From NCBI RefSeq assembly GCF_003853705.1, contig NZ_QTQI01000009.1:170932-234931 (forward strand): a stretch of DNA of 64,000 bases, in the 5' to 3' direction. This stretch comes from Burkholderia sp. Bp8992. Its GTDB lineage: Bacteria; Pseudomonadota; Gammaproteobacteria; Burkholderiales; Burkholderiaceae. Position 1 is the first letter of the stretch. Every line of letters begins with the position of its first letter. Below the pieces are notes generated by a model that did not search any database, was not told where the DNA came from, and was given only the letters and a program-made list of their open reading frames with translations. Made by a program: the position numbers and the translations under genes. This document shows positions 8,686 to 17,214 of the stretch, piece by piece.

Positions 8686-8973
8686 ATGCATTACCAGTTG
8701 ATCTACGAACTCGTCGACGATTACCTGACGCGACGGGAACCGTTCCGTGCGCAGCATCTCGCGCTCGCGCAGGCCGCGACCGAGCGCGGCGAACTCGTGC
8801 TCGCCGGCGCGCTGGCCGATCCGGCCGACCAGGCCGTGCTCGTGTTCGAAGGCGATTCGCCGGAAGCGGCCGAATCGTTCGCGCGCGCCGATCCGTACGT
8901 GCAGAACGGCCTCGTGAAATCGTGGCGCGTGCGGCCGTGGCGCGTCGTGATCGGCAAGCACGCGCCAGGCTAG
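8686..8973 (+). CDS. YciI-family protein
   Basis: Small (95 aa) ferredoxin-like-fold protein of the YciI/YCII family. It shows the characteristic N-terminal strand MHYQLIYELVDDYL, the RAQHLALAQAATERGELVLAG helix-strand unit and the ESFARADPYVQNGLVKSW signature (D at about residue 69). Members are small, cytosolic and possibly enzymatic, with mostly unknown substrates. GGGAGCGAC precedes the ATG. It stands alone, convergent with corA. Confidence 0.88.
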   Translation: MHYQLIYELVDDYLTRREPFRAQHLALAQAATERGELVLAGALADPADQAVLVFEGDSPEAAESFARADPYVQNGLVKSWRVRPWRVVIGKHAPG

Positions 8974-8986
8974 GCGCGCGGGATGT

Positions 8987-9964
8987 CTACAGCCACCCTG
9001 CCCGCTTGAAACGCCACCACAGCGCGAAGTCGGCCACGACCATCACCGCGATGCAGCCGTAGAAGCCGTACTTCAGGTGCAGTTCGGGCATGTTCGCGAA
9101 GTTCATCCCGTAGATGCCGGCGATCATCGTCGGTATCGCGAACAGCGCGGCGAACGAGCCGAGCCGCTTCGTCACTTCGCTCTCCGCGAGCGAAATCATC
9201 CCGAGGTTGACCTGGATCGCCGTGACGACCATCTCGCGGCGCCCTTCGATCGTCTTCACGATCCGCTGCAGATGGTCGTACACGTCGCGAAAATATGCGG
9301 CCATGCCGCTGCAGACCTGCGGCACGCGCCCGCCGGTGAGCTTCGCGAGCGGCTCCATCAGCGGCGCCGTATGCTGGTACAGCAACACGAGCCGGCGTTT
9401 CAGCGAATAGAGATCCTCGATGATCGCGCGCGACGACGCGGGCGTCGCCTTCGCGAAGATGCGGTCCTCGAGTTCCTCGAGCTCGGTGCCGAGCGTTTCG
9501 AGGATCGGAAAATAGCGGTCGACGACCTGATCCATCAGCGCATAGAACACGAACGCCGATCCTTCCTGCAGCAGATGCGGCTCGCGCTCGCAGCGCTTGC
9601 GCACTTCGCGGAAATCCTGCTCGGTATGGTTGCGGATCGACAGCACGTAGTTCGGGCCGACGAACACGTTCAGTTCGCCGACCTTGAATTCGCCGTCCTC
9701 GTCGAGCTCGACCGTATGCAGCACGGCGAACAGCGAATCGCCGTATTCCTCGATCTTCGGCCGCTGATGCCCTTTGCGGGCATCCTCGAGCGCGAGTTCG
9801 TGCAGACCGAACTCCTCGCCCATCAGGTCGATTTCGTCGGGCGTCGGATCCTTCAGCGCGACCCACACGAAGCATTCGGGCTTCGACACGTAGTCGCTGA
9901 TGGCATCGATATCGATGTCGGCCAGCTTGCGGCCGTCCTGGTATGCAGCGCAGTTGATCAGCAT
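8987..9964 (-). CDS. corA: CorA-type magnesium/cobalt transporter
   Basis: Homopentameric divalent cation channel of the inner membrane (325 aa). It has a large N-terminal cytoplasmic domain and two C-terminal membrane helices. The selectivity signature YGMNF follows the first helix (IPTMIAGIYGMNF, about residues 280-292), and the last helix ends in WWRFKRAGWL. Length and layout are normal for the family. It is monocistronic. Mg, Co or Ni preference cannot be decided from this sequence. Confidence 0.95.
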   Translation of the reverse strand: MLINCAAYQDGRKLADIDIDAISDYVSKPECFVWVALKDPTPDEIDLMGEEFGLHELALEDARKGHQRPKIEEYGDSLFAVLHTVELDEDGEFKVGELNVFVGPNYVLSIRNHTEQDFREVRKRCEREPHLLQEGSAFVFYALMDQVVDRYFPILETLGTELEELEDRIFAKATPASSRAIIEDLYSLKRRLVLLYQHTAPLMEPLAKLTGGRVPQVCSGMAAYFRDVYDHLQRIVKTIEGRREMVVTAIQVNLGMISLAESEVTKRLGSFAALFAIPTMIAGIYGMNFANMPELHLKYGFYGCIAVMVVADFALWWRFKRAGWL

Positions 9965-10164
9965 GTTGTCCGTGATGTTGCGGTTTGCGCATCAGTTTAC
10001 CGCTTTGCTGCGCGGACGGCCCGGCTTGCACGGCACGCCGTTATTGGTCATGATCGGGCTGCGTGCGCCGCAGCACGCGCACCGCGGTACGTCGACAGGC
10101 CCGCGGCACCTGCGTTGCGCGATGCACAACGCCCGCGCGATCCAACCGTCAAGGAGGCAGACCT

Positions 10165-10311
10165 ATGTGGTATTTCTCGTGGATACTCGGCATCGGCGTG
10201 GCGCTCGGCTTCGGCATCATCAACGCGATGTGGCTGGAAGCGGAGGTATTCTCGCGCGGCGACAAGCGCAACGACACGTCGAGCCCGCGGCCGGGAGGCA
10301 AGGCTTCGTGA
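10165..10311 (+). CDS. cydX: CydX/YbgT-like small membrane subunit of a bd-type oxidase, orphan
   Basis: A 48-aa peptide whose first 30 residues, MWYFSWILGIGVALGFGIIN followed by AMWLEAE, match the CydX/YbgT pattern: WYF at the start, a single membrane helix, then WLE. In bacteria with cytochrome bd, CydX is the third subunit that stabilises haem d. Here no cydA or cydB lies nearby: corA is upstream on the opposite strand and a P-loop kinase is downstream. A perfect AAGGAGG lies 7-8 bases before the ATG. Its stop overlaps the GTG start of the kinase (GTGA), so the two are translationally coupled. Confidence 0.82.
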   Translation: MWYFSWILGIGVALGFGIINAMWLEAEVFSRGDKRNDTSSPRPGGKAS

Positions 10312-10925
10312 CGCACCTGGTGTTCTTTTGCGGTCACGCCGGCACCGGCAAGACCACGCTCGCGAAGCGGCTCATCGGGCCGCTGATGCGCGCGACCGGC
10401 GAAGCGTTCTGCCTGCTCGACAAGGACACGCTGTACGGCCGCTACAGCGCGGCCGCGATGGGCGCGCTCACGGAAGATCCGAACGATCGCGACAGCCCGC
10501 TCTACCTGAAACACCTGCGCGATCCCGAATACCAGGGCCTGCTCGATACGGCCCGTGAAAATCTCGCGCTCGGCATCGGCGCGATCGTCGTCGGCCCGCT
10601 GTCGCGCGAAGTGCGCGACCGGCGCATCCTCGACCGCGCATGGCTCGGCATCGCACCCGACGTCGCGCTGACGGTCGTCTGGGTCCACACGTCGGAAGAC
10701 GTCGCACATGCGCGGATCGTCGCACGCGGCAACCCGAACGATGCGTACAAGCTCGCGCATTGGGACGAATACCGGCAGCGCCGCTTCGTGCCGACCGGCC
10801 GTGAATGCGACGGCATCGTGATGTTCGACAACACAGCGCCGTCCGACGCGGACGTCGACGCGCTGCTGTACCGCATCGTGCCGCCCCCCCAACCCGCGAC
10901 GATCGTCCCGCCGCTGCCGGCCTGA
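10308..10925 (+). CDS. P-loop kinase/ATPase of the zeta-toxin-like AAA_33 type
   Basis: Cytosolic P-loop protein of about 205 aa starting with GTG at 10308, overlapping the CydX-like stop by four bases. The Walker A motif GHAGTGKTT is at residues 9-17. A kinase-like layout follows, with LLDKDTLYGRY, a substrate-domain helix and TVVWVHTSEDVAHARIVARG (a Walker B/lid-like region with arginines). This resembles predicted small-molecule kinases of the AAA_33 class. No substrate can be assigned. Coupling to a CydX-like peptide suggests either chance or a role in oxidase assembly or regulation. Confidence 0.78.
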   Translation: MTHLVFFCGHAGTGKTTLAKRLIGPLMRATGEAFCLLDKDTLYGRYSAAAMGALTEDPNDRDSPLYLKHLRDPEYQGLLDTARENLALGIGAIVVGPLSREVRDRRILDRAWLGIAPDVALTVVWVHTSEDVAHARIVARGNPNDAYKLAHWDEYRQRRFVPTGRECDGIVMFDNTAPSDADVDALLYRIVPPPQPATIVPPLPA

Positions 10926-10964
10926 GCGCGCCGCCCGCCGCCGCCCCGCTTTCTGCTTTCCCCC

Positions 10965-11003
10965 AAAAAAACAACGCCGGAAGCGCTGCTGCGCTCCCGG
11001 CGT
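10965..11003 (-). terminator. Rho-independent terminator after the saccharopine-dehydrogenase-like gene
   Basis: Read on the minus strand, ACGCCGGGAGCGCAGCAGCG pairs with the following CGCTTCCGGCGT-type arm and is followed by a run of seven T. It ends the gene that stops at 11037. Confidence 0.88.
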
Positions 11004-11036
11004 CGTACGGCCCTCGTGCCAGAGGCTGGCGGTCGG

Positions 11037-12137
11037 TCAGGCGACCGCGTGCACGCGCTCCATCGTGCCGCCTTCGTACAGCTTGCCGAAGCGGTTCGAC
11101 AGGAACGCCTTCAGCGACACCTTTTCCTGCGGGATGAAACCGCTCTGCGGCAGCTTCTTCTCGCGGAACAGATCCAGCACCGCGCACATCGCGCCGGCCG
11201 TCGTGATCTGGATCGCGCTCATGTGCATCCCGCACACGTCCTTCGCGAAGATCTTGCGCGTGAACACGTCCTGCACGAGCTGGCCGTCCTTCACGCCCGT
11301 CACCGTGACGAACACGAGCACGACGTCCTGCTTCGTCGACGGCACCGCGCGGCGCATGATCGACTTCAGCGTGTCGCGATCGGTCGACAGGCGCAGGTCT
11401 TCCAGCAGGAACTGGACGAGCTCGCGGTGGCCTGGATAGCGCACCGACTTGTAGTCGAGCGTCTCGACCTTGCCCGACAGCGTCTCGCACAGCGTGCCGA
11501 GGCCGCCGGACGTGTTGAACGCTTCGTATTCGGTGCCGTCCAGCGAGAAGTGCTCGAGGCCTTCGAGCGGCTGCACCCACTGCTTGCGGCCGTCGCGGAT
11601 CGCTTCGCACGGCTGGCAGTATTCGTTGATCAGGCCGTCGACGCTCCACGTCAGGTTGTACTTCAGCGCGTTGGTCGGATACTCGGGCAGCGCGCCGACG
11701 CGCATCTTCACGTCGCGCACTTCGCTGAAGCCGTTCACGAGTTCGTGAGCGGCGATGCCGATGAAGCCCGGCGCGAGGCCGCACTGCGGCATGAACGCGC
11801 GGTCGGAGCCGTCGGCCAGTTCGCGGATCGCGTGGGTCGCGCGCACGTCTTCGGTCAGGTCGAAGTAATGGACGCCGGCAGCCTTCGCGGCGGCGGCGAC
11901 GTTGACTGCGAGGTAGTACGGCAGCGCGTTGACGAGCGCATCGAAGCCCTTCACCGCTTCGCGAATCGCATTCGCGTCGGCCGAATCGACCCGTTGCGTC
12001 GCGATGCCTTCGCGCGACAGCTTCGCAAGCGCATCCGCGTCGCGGTCGAACGCAACGACTTCGTAGTCGCCCGTTTCACGCAGCATGTGAGCAATGGTGT
12101 GGCCGATCAGACCTGCGCCGACGATGGCGATTTTCAT
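11037..12137 (-). CDS. saccharopine dehydrogenase family protein
   Basis: NAD(P)-dependent oxidoreductase-like protein (366 aa). The N-terminal Rossmann fold begins MKIAIVGAGLIGHTIAHMLR (GxGxxG at residues 7-12). The saccharopine-dehydrogenase C-terminal domain includes QCGLAPGFIGIAAHELVNGF. Relatives act in lysine degradation or on related imino acids; the substrate here is not determined. AGGAGATA before ATG 12137 supports the start, although the frame is open to 12272. The promoter region contains a 10-bp inverted repeat with a 20-bp spacer. It is monocistronic and ends at a strong terminator. Confidence 0.88.
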   Translation of the reverse strand: MKIAIVGAGLIGHTIAHMLRETGDYEVVAFDRDADALAKLSREGIATQRVDSADANAIREAVKGFDALVNALPYYLAVNVAAAAKAAGVHYFDLTEDVRATHAIRELADGSDRAFMPQCGLAPGFIGIAAHELVNGFSEVRDVKMRVGALPEYPTNALKYNLTWSVDGLINEYCQPCEAIRDGRKQWVQPLEGLEHFSLDGTEYEAFNTSGGLGTLCETLSGKVETLDYKSVRYPGHRELVQFLLEDLRLSTDRDTLKSIMRRAVPSTKQDVVLVFVTVTGVKDGQLVQDVFTRKIFAKDVCGMHMSAIQITTAGAMCAVLDLFREKKLPQSGFIPQEKVSLKAFLSNRFGKLYEGGTMERVHAVA

Positions 12138-12250
12138 GCGCTTATCTCCTGATGATGGGTTGGTGTTGTGAACGGCGTTGAGCCATGAACACAGTTTAGG
12201 GACGCTCAAAATCAGTTCCAAGACGAAGAATGATGCGAAACGACCGATAA

Positions 12251-12290
12251 TTTCGACGTTATGACGACACATTTCGCCGAAACGTCGAAA
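12251..12290. promoter_or_regulatory. large inverted repeat upstream of the saccharopine-dehydrogenase-like gene
   Basis: Arms TTTCGACGTT (12251-12260) and AACGTCGAAA (12281-12290) are perfect 10-bp inverted repeats. The smaller element TTTCGCCGAAA lies inside the spacer. They sit about 115-155 bp upstream of the ATG at 12137 and about 95-135 bp upstream of the divergent operon at 12385, in an AT-richer patch. This is a likely operator for a dimeric or tetrameric regulator; which gene it controls is unclear. Confidence 0.6.
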
Positions 12291-12384
12291 CGAGGGTTTT
12301 TCACCCGCTGCGGCCTGCTATGGCTGGCCTAAGTTTCGCGATTCAGACTGCATGCCGGTCACCCGATTTCCATGGAGGCATCGC

Positions 12385-13167
12385 ATGCAATCCCTGCCCG
12401 TCAACCGCGCGTCGCACTGGCTGAACAAGGTGCCCGACGTCGCCCTGTCGTTCTGGATCATCAAGATCATGTCGACCACGGTCGGCGAAACCGGCGCGGA
12501 CTTTCTCGCGGTCAACGCGGGACTCGGCCAGACCGTCACGCGCGTCGCGATGGCGTCGCTGCTCGCGATCGCGCTGTGGCTGCAGTTGCGCACGCGTCGC
12601 TACGTGCCGTGGATCTACTGGCTCACGGTGGTGCTCGTCAGCATCGTCGGCACGCAGATCACCGACCTGCTCACCGACGGCCTGAACGTCAGCCTCTACG
12701 CGAGCACCGCCGCGTTTGCCGTCGCGCTCGCTGCGATCTTCTTCGTCTGGCATCGCGTCGAAGGCACGCTGTCGATCGACACGATCGTCACGCCGCGGCG
12801 CGAGCTGTTCTACTGGGCCGCGATCCTCTGCACGTTCGCGCTCGGCACCGCCGCCGGCGATCTCGCGACCGAGGCGCTCGGGCTCGGCTTCACCGTCGGT
12901 GCGCTTGCCTTCGGCGCGTTGATCGCGGCCGTGTTCGCCATGTGGCGGTTCGGCGCGAACGCGGTGCTGGCGTTCTGGATCGCGTACATCCTGACACGTC
13001 CGTTCGGCGCGTCGCTCGGCGATCTGCTCACGCAGGCCCGCGCGTACGGCGGGCTCGGTTTCGGCGCCGCGTGGACGAGCCTGCTGTTCCTGACCGTGAT
13101 CGTGCTGCTCGTCGCCGTCGCGCAATTCGGCAGCGGCGCGCAGACGCGTGCCGGCGCCGCCGATTGA
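12385..13167 (+). CDS. multi-pass membrane protein, COG4705-like
   Basis: Hydrophobic protein of 260 aa with about seven or eight predicted membrane helices (for example FWIIKIMSTTVGETGADFLA, WIYWLTVVLVSIVGTQITDL). The repeated G(E/D)xxx(D)F/L-type motifs (STTVGETGADFL, GTAAGDLATEALGLG) are typical of the COG4705 membrane-anchored family of unknown function. GGAGG lies seven bases before ATG 12385. It starts an operon with a small lipoprotein and a two-component system. Confidence 0.8.
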   Translation: MQSLPVNRASHWLNKVPDVALSFWIIKIMSTTVGETGADFLAVNAGLGQTVTRVAMASLLAIALWLQLRTRRYVPWIYWLTVVLVSIVGTQITDLLTDGLNVSLYASTAAFAVALAAIFFVWHRVEGTLSIDTIVTPRRELFYWAAILCTFALGTAAGDLATEALGLGFTVGALAFGALIAAVFAMWRFGANAVLAFWIAYILTRPFGASLGDLLTQARAYGGLGFGAAWTSLLFLTVIVLLVAVAQFGSGAQTRAGAAD

Positions 13168-13204
13168 CACCCCCTATTTCCCTTCATCGCATCGAGGACA
13201 TCCC

Positions 13205-13642
13205 ATGACCATCCCGAATTCCGTTTCCCGTCTCGTCATGACCGCAGCCGCGATGGCCGTGCTCGGCACCGCCGCCGGCTGCTCGAAGCAGGATGCGAGC
13301 GCATCGACCGCGGTACCCGCCGCGGCCGCCGCGTCGTCCGCAGCACCGCGCGCCTCGAAGCTCGGCGACCTGTCGCAATTCCGCACGATCGCCGCCGACG
13401 TGAACACGCTCGTCGCCAAGGGCGACCTGCCCGGCGCGAAAACCCGCATCAAGGATCTGGAGATCGCGTGGGATTCGGCCGAGGCCGGCCTCAAGCCGCG
13501 CGCTGCCTCCGACTGGCACATGGTCGACCAGGAGATCGACCGCGCCCTCTCCGCGTTGCGCGCCGACCATCCGACCCAGGCCGATTCGGCCGCCGCGATG
13601 AAGAGCCTGCTCGCGGCCTTCGACCGGTTCGGCGGCAAGTAA
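13205..13642 (+). CDS. small lipoprotein of unknown function
   Basis: A 145-aa predicted lipoprotein. The signal peptide ends in the lipobox LGTAAGC, with the modified Cys at about residue 26. A low-complexity Ala/Ser linker and a helical domain of about 90 residues follow (FRTIAADVNTLVAKGDLPGA, then KTRIKDLEIAWDSAEAGL). No family name can be given with certainty. It lies 37 nt after the COG4705-like gene and about 90 nt before the response regulator. It could therefore be a periplasmic accessory or sensor of the two-component system; this is positional inference. Confidence 0.75.
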   Translation: MTIPNSVSRLVMTAAAMAVLGTAAGCSKQDASASTAVPAAAAASSAAPRASKLGDLSQFRTIAADVNTLVAKGDLPGAKTRIKDLEIAWDSAEAGLKPRAASDWHMVDQEIDRALSALRADHPTQADSAAAMKSLLAAFDRFGGK

Positions 13643-13734
13643 GCGCGGATCGGCGATGCGCCGGGCGCGCCGCACGTGACGGGCGCGCGGGAATCGCATA
13701 CGCTGGCGGCGATCGCGCAGCACGGAGAACACGC

Positions 13735-14400
13735 ATGCGAATACTGCTCGTCGAGGACGACCCGATGATCGGCGAGGCGGTCCATGCCGCGCTGAAGGAC
13801 GCGTCGTACGCCACCGACTGGGTCGACGACGGCGGGCGCGCGCTGGCCGCGTTCGCCGCGCAGCCCTACGACCTGGTCCTGCTCGACCTCGGCCTGCCCG
13901 GCCGCGACGGGCTCGACGTACTGGCCGGCATCCGCGCGAAGGACGCCGGCACGCCGCTGCTGATCGTCACCGCGCGCGACGGGCTCGACGATCGCCTGCG
14001 CGGCCTCGACGGCGGCGCCGACGACTACATCGTCAAGCCGTTCGACATGGCCGAGCTGCTCGCCCGGATTCGCGTCGCGATCCGGCGCCGCGCCGGTTCG
14101 GCCGCGCCGCTGCTCGGCAACGGAATCGTGTCGCTCGACCCCGCCACGCGCGAGGCGACCGTCGACGGACAGCCGCCGGTCGCGCTGTCGAACCGCGAGT
14201 TCTCGCTGCTGCGTGCGCTGCTGGTCCGCCCCGGCGCGATCCTGTCGCGGCGCGAGCTCGAGGATCGGCTGTACGGCTGGGGCGAGGAAGTCGAAAGCAA
14301 CGCGGTCGAATTCCTGATCCATTCGCTGCGCCGCAAGCTCGGCAGCACCGTGATCAAGAACGTCAGGGGGGCCGGATGGATGGTTTCAAGAAGCGCCTGA
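13735..14400 (+). CDS. OmpR/PmrA-type response regulator
   Basis: Transcriptional regulator of 221 aa. The receiver domain (residues 1-115) has acidic residues D8/D9, the phospho-acceptor D51 in LVLLDLGLPG and the lysine in IVKPFDM. The winged-helix DNA-binding domain (about 125-218) contains LSNREFSLLRALLVRPGAIL and EFLIHSLRRKLG. It is closest in style to QseB/PmrA/BasR regulators. The 3' end overlaps the histidine kinase start by 25 nt, so the pair is translationally coupled. Confidence 0.94.
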   Translation: MRILLVEDDPMIGEAVHAALKDASYATDWVDDGGRALAAFAAQPYDLVLLDLGLPGRDGLDVLAGIRAKDAGTPLLIVTARDGLDDRLRGLDGGADDYIVKPFDMAELLARIRVAIRRRAGSAAPLLGNGIVSLDPATREATVDGQPPVALSNREFSLLRALLVRPGAILSRRELEDRLYGWGEEVESNAVEFLIHSLRRKLGSTVIKNVRGAGWMVSRSA

Positions 14401-15773
14401 ACGAGTCGATCGGGTTCCGCCTGTCGGTCGCGCTGTCGGCCGCGATCCTTGTCGTCGCCACCATTGCGGCCGCGTTCGCGTTTTCATCGGCGTTCGATGA
14501 AGCGCACGAATTGCAGGACGACGTGCTGCGCGAGGTCGCGACGCTGCTCGACCGCCAGCGTGCGCCTGCGCCGCATGCGGCGGGCGCCGGGCCCGCACGC
14601 GAAAGCGACGAGCTGTCGCGCGTGATCGTGCAGCCGCTCGGCGCCGATCCGCAAGCACGGCAACCGCGCACCGACGGCTCGCCTCAGCTCGCGCTGCCGC
14701 CGACGCTCGCCGACGGGCTGCATACGGTCGATGCCGGTGGCAGCGCCTATCGCGTGATGGTCCGTACGTTCGCGAACGGCGAGCGCATCGCGGTCGCCCA
14801 GGCAGCCGGCATGCGCGACGACGTCGCGCGCGAGAGCGCGTGGCGTACCGCGTTGCCGCTGCTGATCCTCGTGCCGATCCTGCTGCTGCTCGTCGCCGAT
14901 CTCGTGCGCAAGCTGTTCCGTCCGGTCGCCGCGCTGTCCGCCGGGATCGACGCGCGCGACGAACACGACCTGCGCCCGGTGCCGGCCGAGCACGTGCCGG
15001 TCGAGGTGCGGCCGTTCGTCGTCGCGATCAACCGGATGCTCGCGCGCGTCGCGCAATCGGTCGATGCGCAGCGCCGCTTCGTCGCCGACGCCGCCCACGA
15101 ACTGCGCTCGCCGCTCACCGCGATGTCCCTGCAGGCCGAGCGGCTGGCCGACATCGACCTGCCGGACGACGCGCGCGCACGGCTCGCCGCGCTGCGCGGC
15201 GGGCTCGACCGCAGCCGCCACCTGATCGGGCAGCTCCTCGCGCTCGCGCGGGCGCAAAGCGCGCCGGCCGCGCCGCCCGGCGCCGTCTCCGTGCATGCGA
15301 TCTATCGCCGCGTGCTGGAAGACCTGATGCCGCTCGCCGAGGAGAAGGCGCTCGACATCGGCATCGACGACGGCCCGGACGCCCGCGTGAGCGTCGACGA
15401 GCTCGAACTCGCATCGCTGGTCATGAACCTGGTCGACAATGCGATCCGCTACACGCCGGCCGGCGGTCGCGTGGACCTGTCGACGTCATGCACCGATACG
15501 CATGCGTGCGTGACGATCGTCGACAGCGGGCCGGGCATCGCGCCGCAGGAGCGCGAGCGCGTGTTCGATCCGTTCTACCGCGTGCCCGGCAACGCGCAGA
15601 TCGGCTCCGGGCTCGGCCTGTCGATCGTGAAGATCCTCGCGGACCGGATGGGCGCCGACATCACGCTCGCGCATGCGGACGAGCGGGCCGCGCACGGATT
15701 GCGCGTATCGGTGCGGATTCCGCTCGCGCGGCCGTCACGCGCAGCGCAGCCGCGCGACCGGACCGACGGCTGA
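14376..15773 (+). CDS. sensor histidine kinase
   Basis: Inner-membrane sensor kinase of 465 aa. Membrane helices lie at about 15-38 and 158-178 around a periplasmic domain of about 120 residues. A HAMP-like linker follows, then the H-box FVADAAHELRSPLTAM with phospho-acceptor His241. The N-box is NLVDNAIRYTP and the G-boxes are VDSGPGIAP and GSGLGLSIVKIL. It partners the overlapping OmpR-type regulator. A run AGGGGGG precedes the ATG. The signal is unknown; QseC/PmrB-type kinases are the nearest architecture. Confidence 0.94.
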   Translation: MDGFKKRLNESIGFRLSVALSAAILVVATIAAAFAFSSAFDEAHELQDDVLREVATLLDRQRAPAPHAAGAGPARESDELSRVIVQPLGADPQARQPRTDGSPQLALPPTLADGLHTVDAGGSAYRVMVRTFANGERIAVAQAAGMRDDVARESAWRTALPLLILVPILLLLVADLVRKLFRPVAALSAGIDARDEHDLRPVPAEHVPVEVRPFVVAINRMLARVAQSVDAQRRFVADAAHELRSPLTAMSLQAERLADIDLPDDARARLAALRGGLDRSRHLIGQLLALARAQSAPAAPPGAVSVHAIYRRVLEDLMPLAEEKALDIGIDDGPDARVSVDELELASLVMNLVDNAIRYTPAGGRVDLSTSCTDTHACVTIVDSGPGIAPQERERVFDPFYRVPGNAQIGSGLGLSIVKILADRMGADITLAHADERAAHGLRVSVRIPLARPSRAAQPRDRTDG

Positions 15774-15810
15774 TCGAGCCGCTGCGTGCGATACAAATGC
15801 GACCGAAGCG

Positions 15811-16275
15811 TCAGCCGCCGATCGTCCCGCGATCGATCTTGCGCGACAGGATGATCGACGTCGTCGTGCGCTCGACGCCTTCGAGCGTGCCGATCTGGTC
15901 GAGCAGGTCGTTGAGCCGTTCGGGCGAATCGGCGCGCAGCCACGCGACGTAGTCGTACTCGCCGCTCACCGCGCACAGCAACTGCACTTCGGGCATCCGG
16001 TCGAGCTTGCGCAACACGTCCTTGCCGAACTTCGGCGTGAGGATGATGCCGACGTACGCGTAAATGCTCGCGTCGAGCACGTCCTGCCCGAGCCGGACGC
16101 TGTAGCCGGCGATCACGTTGGTGCGTTCGAGCCGCGCGATGCGTGCGACGACCGTCGTGCGCGCGACGTCGAGCTGGCGCGCGAGATCCGCGACACTGGC
16201 GCGCGCATCGGCTTGCAGCAGCGCGACGAGTTGCCGGTCGAGATCGTCGAGTTGGTCGAGGCGAGGTGGACGCAT
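15811..16275 (-). CDS. Lrp/AsnC-family transcriptional regulator
   Basis: Small feast/famine regulator (154 aa). The N-terminal HTH (DDLDRQLVALLQADARASVA through VARTTVVARIARLERTNVI) is followed by the RAM ligand-binding domain (about 65-145, IYAYVGIILTPKFGKDVLRK and VSGEYDYVAWLRADS). Length is typical. The frame stays open to 16419, but ATG 16275 begins right before the HTH, matching the family. It is convergent with the histidine kinase gene and has no obvious target beside it. Confidence 0.9.
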   Translation of the reverse strand: MRPPRLDQLDDLDRQLVALLQADARASVADLARQLDVARTTVVARIARLERTNVIAGYSVRLGQDVLDASIYAYVGIILTPKFGKDVLRKLDRMPEVQLLCAVSGEYDYVAWLRADSPERLNDLLDQIGTLEGVERTTTSIILSRKIDRGTIGG

Positions 16276-16525
16276 GAGACTGGGCCGGTGCGCAACGCGC
16301 CGGCTGAGTGGAAGGTGACGCGATGATAGCGCCGAACGCCGGTGCGCCCAACCGCCATCGCCCGGGTTCGAACCTTTCGATTTCGATTCGTATCGGATGT
16401 AAGCAAGTGTCGCATTCACTGCTGCGCCGCACGCGGCGTGCTACTAATAGCGTGCGACGCGAGATGCGCGCTTGCGGCAGCAGCCGCCGCGCCCGCTCGC
16501 ACGACATCACCCCGGAGAGCCAACC

Positions 16526-17077
16526 ATGAAGAAAATCTCGCTCACCCTCGCTACGCTCGCCGTTGCAGCCAGTGCGTTCGCGCAAACCCCGGCCCAGCCG
16601 CAAGCGCCCGCCCCGGCTCCGGCCACGACGGCCGCTGCGTCGGCCCCGAGCGCCGAGCAGCGCGCGGCACGCCATGAAGCGCGCATCGAGCAGCGCATCA
16701 AGTACCTGCACGATCAGTTGAAGATCACGTCGGCGCAGGAACCGCAATGGAAGACGTTCGCCGATACGATGCGCGACAACGGCGAAACGATGGGCCGCCT
16801 CTACAGCGAACGGATGGCCAAGCACGACGTCTCCGCGATCGACGACATGAAGCAGTATGCGGAACTGTCGCAGGCGAACGCCGACGGCGCGAAGAAGCTT
16901 GCCGAAGCCTTCGCCCCGCTCTACCAGAGCTTCCCGGCCGAACAGAAGGCGCTGGCCGACACGACCTTCCGCGGCTGGCTGCACCACGGCGGCGAGCACG
17001 GCGGCAAGGGCAAGACGAAGGGCAAGGAAGGCAAGGCGGCGGCCGCGCCGGCCGCCAGCGCACCCGCGCAGCCCTGA
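16526..17077 (+). CDS. Spy/LTXXQ-like periplasmic protein
   Basis: Periplasmic protein of 183 aa. The signal peptide is about 1-19 (ASAFA|Q), followed by an Ala/Pro linker. The helical region HEARIEQRIKYLHDQLKITS, with AQEPQWKTFADTMRDN, resembles the LTXXQ motif family of Spy/CpxP-type chaperones. The C-terminal tail is Gly/Lys/Ala-rich. GGAGAG precedes ATG 16526. Such proteins buffer envelope stress; function here is inferred from fold similarity only. Confidence 0.78.
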   Translation: MKKISLTLATLAVAASAFAQTPAQPQAPAPAPATTAAASAPSAEQRAARHEARIEQRIKYLHDQLKITSAQEPQWKTFADTMRDNGETMGRLYSERMAKHDVSAIDDMKQYAELSQANADGAKKLAEAFAPLYQSFPAEQKALADTTFRGWLHHGGEHGGKGKTKGKEGKAAAAPAASAPAQP

Positions 17078-17214
17078 CGCCCGCCGCGCCGGCGCCGTGC
17101 CGTGCCCGCCCGGGCCGGACGGCGCCGCGCCCCTGCCGGCGACCGGCGCGCCACACGGCGCGCCGAATTCGGGATAAGCTCCCGGCTTTTCCAGCTTTCC
17201 CGCTCCTTCCCGCC

